Positions 9,493-19,800 of a DNA stretch of 64,000 nucleotides are shown in pieces. The position numbers were made by a program, and so were the translations under genes. Source of the stretch: Mugil cephalus. Its lineage: Eukaryota; Chordata; Actinopteri; Mugiliformes; Mugilidae. Position 1 is the stretch's first letter, and the number at the start of each line of letters is the position of its first letter. The stretch is taken from the NCBI RefSeq assembly GCF_022458985.1, contig NC_061787.1, positions 2,822,001 to 2,886,000 of the forward strand, written 5' to 3'. The notes under the pieces were generated by a model that worked only from the letters and a program-made list of their open reading frames with translations, did no database searches and was not told where the DNA came from.

Positions 9493-10108
9493 TCAGTCTG
9501 AACCTGTCTGAGTTAAACCCAGTAATAAATAGGAGTGCGGTTGACTAGTGGCATCTTCGAGACTTTCTAAAAAATATTTTTTTCTGGAGGGAAACATCTG
9601 TTGAGCTAGTATATTCATCTGCAGTTTGTCTCTGGGATTTTTGAACAGCACCAGATAATTGGTGTTTAGACCGATGGTTCGACTGAATTTCCCTTGATGA
9701 AACACATTCTGAGTGAGCATTATGACGCTCATATTTCGGTGATGCCGGTACTGGGTAAAAATCCTTACCACCTCTGGGTGATCAGATGCTTGAAAGATGA
9801 CATCATCCAAAATAACCAAGTGTGTTTGGTCGGCTGGAAAAAGAGACTCATCTTCAAAAGAATCCGGTAATCCTTTAATAAATCTTATCTTTTTATTTTT
9901 CTTTTGCAGTTCAGTATACAAAGGTTGAAAAGAAGTATAAATCCATACAATATTATTAGGTACATCATTCATGACATGTTCACAGTTTTCCAGAACATTT
10001 TTTACAAAAACAGTTTTTCCACATCCACTCGGACCCACCCACCAGACACGAAAAAGGAAGCTGCAATCTGGGGTCAAACTCAATCTCTTCTCCTAGAGAG
10101 TGTGACAT
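9493..10108 (-). pseudogene. A32/FtsK-HerA-type genome packaging ATPase, frameshifted at both ends
   Basis: The ATG at 10108 (MSHSLGEEIEFDPR) lies eight bases past the polymerase stop. A single-base shift near 10030 moves the reading into the main open frame, which holds Walker A (GPSGCGKT), Walker B (HLVILDDV) and the polar motif MLTQNVFHQ of the packaging ATPases shared by Mavericks, virophages and other PRD1-adenovirus lineage viruses. A second shift near 9530 gives a false stop at 9493; the natural C-terminus seems to run in another frame to about 9450. The enzyme would pump the genome into the capsid. The ATPase core itself is uninterrupted (about 195 codons). Confidence 0.87.
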
Positions 10109-10115
10109 TTTCTGA

Positions 10116-13100
10116 TTAATAACCAAAGGGTTCGGTTCGCCCGCCAGCTAAAAGACGCCTTTTGTCATACACCACCCTGAACCTCTTTTGGAATGAAGAA
10201 TTTTTCAGGGTGAAGCCTTTTTTATCTCGCCACGATGTTCTGCTGAGACACTGTAATGACGGCGTCGCTGAGAGGATTCTCAATGTAACCCTCTACCAAC
10301 TGTTTAATACTGTTGAAGTTAATTTCTTCACCACTCTGACGGTTCAGTGTGATACCCTTCACGCGCAGTGACACTTTACCCCCTCTGGTCTGATATGCAT
10401 AACTTTTAGGACCTGCTGCTGCAAACTCTTGAATGTAGTCCCCGCCCAGCTCGTCCGTCAGCTGCCCCAGGTAGTTACCTGTGGGAAGAGGCATCTCCCC
10501 CTCTCTGACGACATAAATCAAGCTGTCAGTGTCATAATACAGAATCCTTTCGGGATCATGTACCATCTCCATATACCTGTAAAGAGTCAGTCGAGCATAG
10601 GATGTGGTAAACGCTGCGATAAAGATGTTATTGCTTTTCCCGGGAGGGAGGATGTACCCGTTACCGTACTGCCACTGCACCATAGCCACCTCATCATTCA
10701 GAAAGCCAAAATACTTTACATCGTACTGCTCTGAAAACAGAAACTTGAAAAACTCTTCAGGTTTTCTGATGAGTTGTCTGACCTAAGTTGGTTCTCTGCA
10801 CAAATTTTCCCCAAAAGCTGATGAGACGAAGTTTGGCTGTTTGTCTTTTTGCAGGATTAGGTGCGATTTTACTCTAATTCAATACCTTGGTTGGCTGCGT
10901 AGTCTCTGATGTAATTATCTCTGCTGGCCTCATCCGATGCTTTGGGGGGAAACCAGAAGCCTCCTGTTCACCCTTCAGAAAGGTGTTGATGTAGCCCCTA
11001 AAAATGGAGTCACTCTTTTGCTTGAAATGCCAGACTTCTGTTATCTGGGCTACACGGTATCCACTGTCTAGGGCTTTCGTGAATTCAGGCGTCGTCCAGG
11101 TACCGGATAGAGCTCTTTCTCCGTCACTATGCATGCACGAACCGGCTTGATGGTTGATCTCAGCGCACACGCGGCAGAGAGTAAACACCAGTTTACCTCG
11201 CTCAGTTTTTATGCGGTAGAACAGGTAGAAATAGCTTCCGAGGGGGATACACGACAGCTTTAATCAGGCCGAAGTACTCACGCGGATCTTTAAAACCCTG
11301 ACGGATAATTTCGGGGTGGCCAAGGGGGTAGTGAAAGTGCGCGTTAACGTACGGATACAAGGATGTAACATCGACGTAACGAACCTGCTCTGTGTCACTT
11401 GTCGTGTACCTCAGACGGATGGGACAAGTTCTACCTCCAAACAGCGCATACGCGAGGTTTTAAGGGCTGCGGTGCACTATACTGAAGGAGGAACTGTTTC
11501 ACTCCGTCATGAGATTTTTTCATTCGGATCCAGTCATGCTCCCATATGAACTGTACCGAGACATGTAGCTCCGATCGCAGGGTCAGCAGCTTGGCTTGGC
11601 TGAGTGGAGCTGCTCAAAGGGAGTCTGCAACAAACGATTCACTTCAGTAGGCAAGTAACACTTTGGACAGCCGTGAAAAAAACACCCGAGAAACTCCCAT
11701 GCTTTTTTAACACCGTCAGTCTCTGCATAGCCGTCCACAAAGTATTTCCCCAGTTTTTCTCTCCTCCGTTCAGAGCGTGTCGAATAGCGACGTTTTCGTT
11801 CTGCGAGACCCACTCTAACCACTGGATGCCAGAGTCGGAGTAGTTTTTAAATTGGCGGTTGTAGTTATCGGCGGGCGGTAGAGCCAGAGTGTTTGGAGGG
11901 AGGAAATTTGTCTTAAAGACTTTCATGCAGGCGGAAGCGATTGTAATGCACGTAAAGGGGTCAACGCGTGTCTCTCGAATGAATTCTTCGCGAAACTTTA
12001 AGCATGATGCTGCCAGGATTTCAGTATCGAGATTGCAGTAAAGCACCGCCTCTTTTTTGAAATCAAATGTACAGCCAGCTTTGGTGCGTACCAGGCATTG
12101 AACTTTTTCAGCGTGTCCGAAGGCATCCTGTCTACGCCGTAAGTGTCTGGGGGAGGGTAAGGGCCTACATAATTTAAGTGAGCCTCTGAACTGAAAAGGT
12201 GGGGGAAGAAACCTTTGCTTAGTTCCTGGTCGCGTGGAGCATTCACAGCATCGAGGCCCATGGCTGCGGGCATATCTGCTAGGCGCATGGTTAAAAAGGA
12301 AAGCGAGTCAATGTATGTTTGACGGAACGCCTCATCCACCATCTGCAACACCTTGCTGCCCTGCATGATTATAACGGGGTGCCATACCTTGCTGAATTAT
12401 ATGATTGAGAAGCAGGTAACTGTCGAAACCCTTAGCGTTGTGAGCTATGAAGATGCAGCCTCTGTATTTCTGTTTTCTGAAGTGTTTAAAGAAGCTAGCT
12501 GTGCAACTCATGCCCCAGGAACCCCACTTCTTTCCAAGCATAGACTGTGTACTGATGTAAAATGGGATGTGTCTGCCTGTTCCATCTACAAATGTTTCAA
12601 AATCATAAAACACTATGCGGTTCGAATAATCAGTCTCGACCTTCAAAGGAGTCATGTAACACAGATGATCCTCGCCCGGGTCCTTTACGGAACAGACCGA
12701 CATGTCTTAGCTCGACATTTGTGCTGGGTGCTGCCGCTGATGGCTGAGTAATACACCACTTTGCAGGTATTGCACTTTTTAATTGTACCGCAGTTGCTGG
12801 CGGCTGTACCGGCGGTGGGGCGGTGACGAGTATTTTATGTTTTAAATAACACGTGTCGGATCGACACGTCCATATTACAATCGGGGCAATTAATCAGTTT
12901 AGTCTCGGTTTTTGTGCAGTCTGAGGTGAAGCATACAGAACAACGGCCCGGGCACTGATGCTGCCATAAGTTAGTAAAACCTGTGTGGCAGTAACCGCAG
13001 ACGTACCGTGCACCTAGAAATGTTTTTCAGGTTGGTGATACCATAGTAATGGTTCTGATGGAGGAAGAGATAGAGGGTTTTAGGATGCATTCCTTCAGAT

Positions 13101-13785
13101 GTTTGGAATTTAGACAGGGCCCGCTCACCGTCTGCTCTGAAGAAGACGACGATTTTGCAATCTAAAGCCTGTTCAAATTTGATAATATCATTAAAAGTCA
13201 CAGGCGTGTCGTCCGCTAACCCCGCATGATTCTGTAGCAACTTTAGCGTGCTCAGTGGCCTGACGCGTGGTTAATTCACGGTTTAAAAGCTGAGCGAGGT
13301 TAATGGCAAAGCAGAGCTGGTTGCCAGGATTGATGACAATGTTCAGGCAATGGGCTTTTTTCCTGCAGATTTCATCGTCAAAAATGGTTTGCAGTTTTCT
13401 TTTAACACCCCCTCTAGGACTACGTACCACCTGCACAAGTAACTCCATCTCATCTTCCGGCATAATGGCCATGTTTGATTGCACAAGGCGGTCGAGAGCC
13501 TCTTGAACATGGTTTAGAGGTAGACTGCCGTTGTGTGTGACTATGACAGAGGCGCTGTTTGATCTTTCCCCCCTTAAATTCTAGTTGCAGCACATCCCCC
13601 TGTCTGGCATAGGATACAGCCCGTTCAACCCGCTGCTTGGAGAGTCTCCATCACATTAAGATAAAACTCTGCGTAATTACTCACAGGATTGGGAAAGTTG
13701 AAATTTAGCATCTGTCTTATTTCAATGTTATTAAACCTGTCTCTGGAGACCCTCCCGGGGGATTCAGGATTTTGACCCGCACCCC
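10116..13785 (-). pseudogene. Protein-primed family B DNA polymerase, multiply frameshifted
   Basis: Polymerase segments appear in order on the minus strand: an N-terminal region with NFNFPNPVSNYAEFYLN near 13700; a viral N-domain with PGNQLCFAINLAQLL; a Cys/His zinc-binding cluster at about 12850-13010; exonuclease motifs FYDFETF, AHNAKGFD and LDTEIL; the linker KGFFPHLF with NYVGPYP; palm motifs including TTSYARLTLY and YYDTDS; and a C-terminal FRVVYDKRR ... PFGY with stop at 10116-10118. At least eight frame changes occur. The size (about 1,200 codons here, more with the proline-rich part upstream) fits Polinton POLB. The enzyme would replicate the linear genome from a terminal protein. 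It cannot be made from this copy. Confidence 0.9.
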
Positions 13786-14406
13786 TCTGAGCGGCTGGTG
13801 TTGTAGGTGGAAGTACGAGGACGGACCGGGTAACGGATCGTTTACGGGTAAAAGGTTAGACGGACCAGGCACGGAATCTTCGGTTGGACGAACAGAGGGA
13901 ACCTGCGTCGGCCGAGGTAATGGTACATTAGACGGATAAACGACGCGGGGTTGGGAGGGAGGAGGTAAGAGCTCCGGGAGTGGAGGACTGGACAAAGCTT
14001 CTCTTAAACGTTGAAGGGCTACATCGATACTTTCCAAATTTTGAAAATCAGAAGGTTCGTTGCGAGCCTGAGGCTCGTTTGAAATCTCTAAAGGCTGTAA
14101 TTCAAGCGGCGGAGGTAAAAGCTCGGGGGATGGAGGACTGGACGGAGCTTCTCTTAAACGCTGAAGGGCTACATCGATACTTTCCAAATTCTGTAAATCC
14201 GAAGGTTCGTGGCGAGCCTGAGGCTCGTTTGAAATCTCTAATTGTTGTTGTATTTCAACCAGTGGAGGTAAAGTTTGCGGGTGAGGGATATCGCTTAACA
14301 CTTCAACCATAGACTGTAAAGATAACAGAGCTGACTGCGAGACCGAAGACTGTAAAGATAACAGAGCTGACTGCGAGACCGAATTTTCCCCTTGATCATT
14401 CATCAT
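13717..14406 (-). CDS. Proline-rich repeat ORF inside the right terminal repeat; probable 5' part of the polymerase gene
   Basis: I start at ATG 14406 (MMNDQGENSV); the open frame reaches 14418 only through a non-ATG codon. The protein has two adjacent copies of SVSQSALLSLQS, two copies of a 50-residue unit containing NLESIDVALQRLREA, then Pro/Ser-rich sequence. It ends GGSPETGLITLK. In the neighbouring frame the end region reads SPGRVSRDRFNNIEIRQMLN, directly continuous with the polymerase frame. I therefore infer that a frameshift near 13785 separates the polymerase from its disordered N-terminal extension. The left terminal repeat holds a damaged version with a single copy of each repeat. 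No catalytic motif is present. Confidence 0.5.
   Translation of the reverse strand: MMNDQGENSVSQSALLSLQSSVSQSALLSLQSMVEVLSDIPHPQTLPPLVEIQQQLEISNEPQARHEPSDLQNLESIDVALQRLREAPSSPPSPELLPPPLELQPLEISNEPQARNEPSDFQNLESIDVALQRLREALSSPPLPELLPPPSQPRVVYPSNVPLPRPTQVPSVRPTEDSVPGPSNLLPVNDPLPGPSSYFHLQHQPLRGVRVKILNPPGGSPETGLITLK
13962..14264 (-). repeat. Two-copy 150-bp in-frame tandem repeat
   Basis: Units start at 13962 and 14112 and are about 90% alike. 150 bp is 50 codons, so the duplication keeps the frame of the proline-rich ORF. The left terminal repeat has only one unit, so the duplication arose after the two ends diverged or was lost on the left. Confidence 0.85.
14312..14383 (-). repeat. Two-copy 36-bp in-frame direct repeat
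   Basis: Two adjacent identical 36-bp units (starting 14312 and 14348) encode SVSQSALLSLQS twice. The left terminal repeat has one copy. Confidence 0.9.
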
Positions 14407-14566
14407 TACAACACACACGACTCTACCTAGTCAACGCTGAGGTCAATTCACAAACAGAAGTCAGTATTTTCCAAAAAGTTTTTCACAACCTTCCCTCTCG
14501 ATAGACCCCGACGTCCTGAAGCTGATCTCCTTGTATTCCTCCTGCCGCTTCTTCTAGTGGAATGCT

Positions 14567-15588
14567 TCAGTCTGGGTATGGCCTGGAGTCTACAGAATAG
14601 ATAAAGAAGTATTTATTTTATTTAGCTGATTAGCTATTATTTATTTTAAGTTTGTATAAAATTTGTATTTTATTTTTACCGTCAGTCACGGCTTTCTCTG
14701 GCGCTTCTGGTATGCTAATTTCGGATCCAGATGGTCCTCCGTCAGTGTCAGCTTCTTTAGCTATCAGAATCAGTTAAAATATCACAATGAGTGACATGGC
14801 TTACTTATAATCATTTAGTTTCTTAAAAAAATAAATAAATAATAATTCTTACTGTTAGCCGGTTGTCTGACTTGCTTTTCTGGCGTGTCGGGTATGACGA
14901 GTAGCGGTAGACACCGTCTTCGTTGGTACAAGTAGCCTTGTCCACCTTGTGAGCGGGTTCTGGTCTGCACTCTACAAAATGGAGAGAGACGGGTTTAGAT
15001 TTATTTTACTTATTATTTAAAATTTATACTTCTTCTTCTTACCGTTAGTCGGAGGTGTCTCGGGCCTGTCTGTTGCATGAATTTCAGATAGAGATAGAAG
15101 TCCACTCTCGTTCCCGTAATCCAAAACGCTGTCTAGTATTGCTTCGTCACCTGCTAAAGTATAATACAAGTCAATAGAATCTATCACATACATTCTGGGA
15201 TACACAGTCAAAGGATAGCGGAAGAGTGTTAGTGCTTCTACCTTCAAACAGTACGCTCCCTGGCCAGATTACGGTCTGAGAAGGATATACTATAACCAGA
15301 AAACAATTATTATTATAATACTTTAGTGAAACACACACACACACATATAAATATATTCACACATGCAGTTTTTTGTTTTTGTTTTTTTTTGTTTTGTTTT
15401 TTTTTTTGTTAAAGGAAAGTAACTAACCATTCTGAACTGATACAGATGCGGTGGATGGGACTACTTCAGGGGTGCCCTACAAAAAAAAAAAAAATACAAG
15501 AGTAATTCTTGTAAATTTCTGTAAAATGTATAGCCTCCTTTGAATGAAATAACTGCCTTACATAAGATGCCCTGGCTGTCCTCATCAT
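14567..15588 (-). CDS. Small multi-exon gene at the right end of the Maverick, product unknown
   Basis: Exons inferred from splice sites and frame: 15562-15621 (ATG at 15588), 15428-15476, 15242-15289, 15043-15150, 14853-14969 (or to 14945), 14680-14760 and 14567-14589 with stop. A non-coding first exon ending at 15826 (GGAGG|GTAAGTAAT) is likely. The four middle exons are 48, 108, 117 (or 93) and 81 bp, all multiples of three with phase-1 borders, and they join without a stop into about 150 residues. Recurrent motifs near exon ends are RPETPPTN, IPDTPEKQ and IPEAPEKAVTD. No known domain. The left terminal repeat has damaged counterparts of the last five exons. Whether the gene is of element or host origin is open, since its first exons lie outside the part shared with the left repeat. 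Confidence 0.5.
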
Positions 15589-15947
15589 ATGCACGGCAAA
15601 AGAAGGCCGCTTTCTCAGTGTCTGGAAGAAAGGCCCTGTGTTATCCTTATACCGTAACAATGAAACATGTATAAAATCATGTAAGTCTTAAAATGTTACA
15701 TACAAGAATCCATTTTTGATGCTTTCACGAAAAGATATCTTTATTCTGAAAAAACAGGTTCGGAAAAACTATGTTAGGTGTAGTAAAAGGAATCACCCGC
15801 TAATAAAGGTACAGAGATTACTTACCCTCCCCAGAAAAAAGATAATTAGCTTCTTTGGAGACTCTCAGGCAGGACTGATGTGATGTCTTCAGCGGCAGGC
15901 CGTGATGAAATGCGCGTATGACATCGACTGACCAGCAGTATTATACG

Positions 15948-16340
15948 CGACACCGCTGTTTCACCTAACAAAAATACTTTCACATACCCCCCGACTTTCT
16001 ACCTCGGGGGGTCTTGAAACCGCTGTTTCAGGTAATAAAAATACTTTCAAATACCCCCCAACTTTCTACCTCGGGGGTCTTGACACCGCTGTGTTTACCT
16101 GATCAAAATACTTGCACATAATCCCCGACTTCCTACCTCGGGGGTCGTGACAACCGCTTTTTTCACCTAATAAAAAGATTCTCGCATAATCCCCGACTTC
16201 CTACCTCGGGGGTCGTGGCACCGCTGTTTCAGGTAATAAAAATGCTTTCACATACCCCCCGACTTCCTACCTCGGGGGTCGTGACCCCGCTGACTCATCT
16301 TAAAAAAAGATTCTCACACAGACCCCGACTTCCTACCCCC
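15948..16340. repeat. Six-copy 66-68 bp minisatellite of hairpin units
   Basis: Six units share the core CTACCTCGGGG, starting at 15999, 16066, 16133, 16201, 16267 and a truncated one at 16333. Each of the first five carries a short inverted repeat, CCCCCGA - about 9 nt - TCGGGGG (slightly eroded in some), able to form a stable stem-loop. Between hairpins lies an A/T-rich spacer with CCGCTGTTTCA. The array lies between the Maverick end and NLR gene A. Confidence 0.9.
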
Positions 16341-16383
16341 AAGGAAAGTGAAATGCCACAACATCCAATCAGCGTTGGTTACG

Positions 16384-16505
16384 CCCACCTTGAAAGTTGC
16401 TGACGCCTACTTCCTCAGTCACGCCCCCCTTGAAAGTTGGTGACGCCCACTTCCTCAGTCACGCCCACTTCCTCAGTCACGCCCACTTGATCGGTCACGC
16501 CCACT
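16384..16505. repeat. Short tandem repeats of TCACGCCCACTTCCTCAG type
   Basis: About six imperfect 18-bp units around ACGCCCAC follow the hairpin array, some with TTGAAAGTTG inserts. It could be simple satellite sequence. CACCC-like boxes upstream of gene A might also bind transcription factors, which is speculation. Confidence 0.75.
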
Positions 16506-16648
16506 TTGATCCATCAAATTCATTCGATTAAAAAGTGACAGATGGTGTTTTTCTTTATTTTTTACAGTTCATTGGTGTTGATGAGTTGAAATCAACTTAA
16601 TTCAATCAAGTGAATTCAAACTCTTCTTCTTTCGCCAACGATGTGAAA

Positions 16649-16865
16649 ATGATGTTAGTGATGAAGAAATGTGTTGACAGAGAGAGGAAGAGGAGTCATG
16701 TTTCTGTGGAGGAGCAGTTGTCCTGCTGTGCTTTGTGTCAGGACGTCCTGAAGGATCCAGTTTCTACCAGCTGTGGACACTGGTTCTGCAGACAGTGCAT
16801 CACCTCATACTTGGACCAGTCTGCTTCATCAGGACACTCCTCCTGTCCCCAGTGTGGAAAAAAAA
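16649..16865 (+). CDS. RING finger exon of NLR gene A
   Basis: The exon encodes [13 protein letters not shown] followed by a C3HC4 [22 protein letters not shown] and CPQC, with all eight zinc ligands present. It ends with the donor at 16866 (AAAAA|GTAAGAC), phase 1, in frame with the NACHT exon. RING fingers usually give E3 ubiquitin ligase activity; that has not been shown here. The same exon type is found at 48632-48857 and 29955-30057. Confidence 0.85.
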
Positions 16866-19800
16866 GTAAGACTCTACATCGGTCTGCTGGCGAACTCTTG
16901 CTAAAATAAGTTCTTAGATTCTATTTTGCCTCCCTGCACATTGCATATCAGCCTTATTTTACTCATGACTGATCTTTGTTACTTACTGCTGATATAAATT
17001 AATCTGTTCCTGTTGTAACTGACCACTAAGAGGCTTTTATTTGGAAACAGCCAGAGGAAATGTTGATAAGCAGTATTATGTTGATATAGTGCAGTTAAAA
17101 ACAAGAGATGGACATTTTATCATTTTATGAATGGATCAGTCTTAAATATTACAGAGAGGAAGAAACAACCACGGTGATCTGTTAGATGAAGAGCTGTAGA
17201 CAAGCTGCTGTCAATCAAACACTGACACACACCCTCAGAGGAAAGAGCATTTTCTAAAACATTTCTGAAATGTTCTAACTCTATAAATGCGTTATTATGA
17301 CAAGAAGCAAAATGATTCACAGGTCAGTTTTCTGTTCTTAAAACAACTTAAAACTGTTTTCGTTTTTGTCTCTCGTTTCTTCATCTTTCCATCAGATGTT
17401 GGTCAGCAGAAGGTTTTAGATGAACATAAGATCAGTCTGAGGAGGAGATGTGAACATGTGACTGAAGGAACTAATGTAAGACGAAGAGGAACCCTCCTCA
17501 ACAGGATCTACACGGAGCTCTACATCACAGAGGGACAGAGTGAAGAGGTTAATACCCAACATGAGGTGAAGCAGCTTGAGACAGCTTCCAAGATGAAGGC
17601 CCTCCATGACACTCCGATCAGGTGCCACGACATCTTTAAAGCCTCACCTGACCAACAGAGAAACATCAGACTGGTTCTGACCTACGGCGTCGCTGGTGTT
17701 GGAAAAACCTTCTCAGTGCAGAAGTTCACTCTGGACTGGGCAGAGGGTTTGGAAAACCAAGATGTCAGTGTGGTGATTGTGCTTTCGTTCAGGGAGCTGA
17801 ACTTGATCAAAGATGAGCAGTACAGTCTTCTCAGGCTGCTCCATGTTTTCCATCCAACATTACAGAAGATCACAGCAGAGGAGCTGGCTGTCTGGAAACT
17901 TTTGTTCATCTTTGACGGCCTGGATGAAAGCAGACTTTCACTGGACTTCAACAACAGTGAAGTTGTGTCTGATGTCACACAGAAGGCATCAGTCAATGTG
18001 CTGCTGACAAACCTCATCAAGGGGAACCTGCTTCCCTCGGCTCTGGTCTGGATCACTTCCAGACCTGCAGCAGCCAATCAGATCCCTCCTACATGTGTTG
18101 ACAGGGTAACAGAAGTACGAGGCTTCACTGACACCCAGAAGGAGGAGTACTTCAGGAGGAGGTTCAGTGATGAAGAGCTGTCCAGCAGAATCATCTCCCA
18201 CATCAAGACCTCCAGGAGCCTCCACATCCTGTGTGGAGTCCCAGTCTTCTGCTGGATCACTGCTACAGTTCTGGAGCACATGTTGACTACAGAGCAGAGA
18301 GGAGAGCTGCCCAAGACCCTGACTGACATGTATTCACACTTTGTGATGGTTCAGACGAAGAGGAAGAAGAACAAGTACCATGAGGGACATGAGACGAGTC
18401 CAAAGGAGCTGATGGAGGCTGACAAGGAAGTTCTTCTGAAGCTGGGGAGGCTGGCGTTTGAACATCTGGAGGAAGGAAACATCATGTTCTACCAAGAAGA
18501 CCTGGAGCGCTGTGGTCTGGATGTGACAGAGGCCTCAGTGTACTCAGGAGTTTGTACAGAGATCTTCAAAAGAGAGACTGTGATCTTCCAGAAATCAGTC
18601 TACTGCTTTGTTCATCTGAGCGTTCAGGAGTTTCTGGCTGCAGTCTACATGTTCCACTGTTACATCAACAAGAAGACAGAGCTGCTGGAGGACTTCCTGG
18701 AAAAAGACAACCAGAACTCCACTAAGTCTTTGGAGGACTTCCTGTATGGAGCCATGAAGAAATCCCTGCTCAGTAAAACTGGTCACCTGGACCTGTTTGT
18801 TCGCTTCCTTCATGGCCTCTCTCTGGAGTCCAACCACAGACTCTTAGGAGGTCTGCTGGGTCAGACAGAGAACAGTCCAGAAATCATCCAGAGAGCCATC
18901 AGCAAGCTGAAGAAGATGAGGACTTATACAATGTCTCCTGACAGAAGCATCAACATCTTCCACTGTCTGATGGAGATGAACGACCTCTCAGTTCATCAGG
19001 AGATCCAAGAGTTCCTGAAGTCAAAGAACAGATCAGAGAAGGAACTCTCTGAGATCCACTGCTCAGCTCTGGCCTACATGCTGGAGATGTCAGAGGAGGT
19101 TCTGGATGAGTTGGATCTGGAGAAGTATGACACATCAGAGGAGGGACGACAGAGACTGATCCCAGCTGTGAGGAACTGCAGAAAGGCTCAGTGAGTCCTG
19201 ATCATTAACAGAATCAATCAGATGTTCATCAGATGATCACCTCACTCATACTCATTCAGTCTGGATCTAGATGTAAATGATCTTATAACAGATTTATTTG
19301 TTTTCTAATCACAGATTTACTGGACGTGGACTCTCAGAGACTCACTGTGAAGTTGTGTCCTCAGCTCTGAAGTCCAACCCTTCCTATCTGACAGAGCTGG
19401 ACATGAGTGATAATGACCTGAAGGATTCAGGAGTGAAGCATCTGTCTGCTGGACTGGAGAGTCCAAACTGTAGACTGGAGACTCTGAGGTCAGTTCACTG
19501 ACTGGAGCTGTTGGAGGTTTTCTTTATTTATTCACTTCAGATCATTGACTGATGTGACAAATGTTGTTTAGTTAATAAATGTTCATGTTTACGACAAGTC
19601 TTCTAGATAATTTCAATCATACATCATTACTACTCAGAACATTTCACACCTCACTGAAACTCCTCAAACTATCACTGGCCTCCTCTCTTAAAACAACAAG
19701 TCCTGGTAAATATGCTGCTTTGGTGCAACAGTCCATTCACTACTCCACTGATAATAAAAAACATTTTTAACTGTTAAGACTGTTACTGTTGTTGAGTCAG

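Larger units (their letters stand above)
13880..15322 (-). repeat. Right terminal inverted repeat of the Maverick/Polinton element
   Basis: The reverse complement matches 100-1128 from AGTATTATAATAATAA inward through the small exons and into the proline-rich ORF, up to the gap in the left copy. The right copy is longer through its internal duplications and retention of about 150 bp missing on the left. The inner end is estimated because the left copy runs into the gap. Outside 15322 a CA-rich and T-rich stretch (15331-15413) follows with no match at the left. Confidence 0.8.

Noticed and set aside
15999..16340. Regular repeats with spacers, considered as a CRISPR array
   Set aside because: The spacers are themselves repeated and the unit is a eukaryotic minisatellite in a vertebrate genome.
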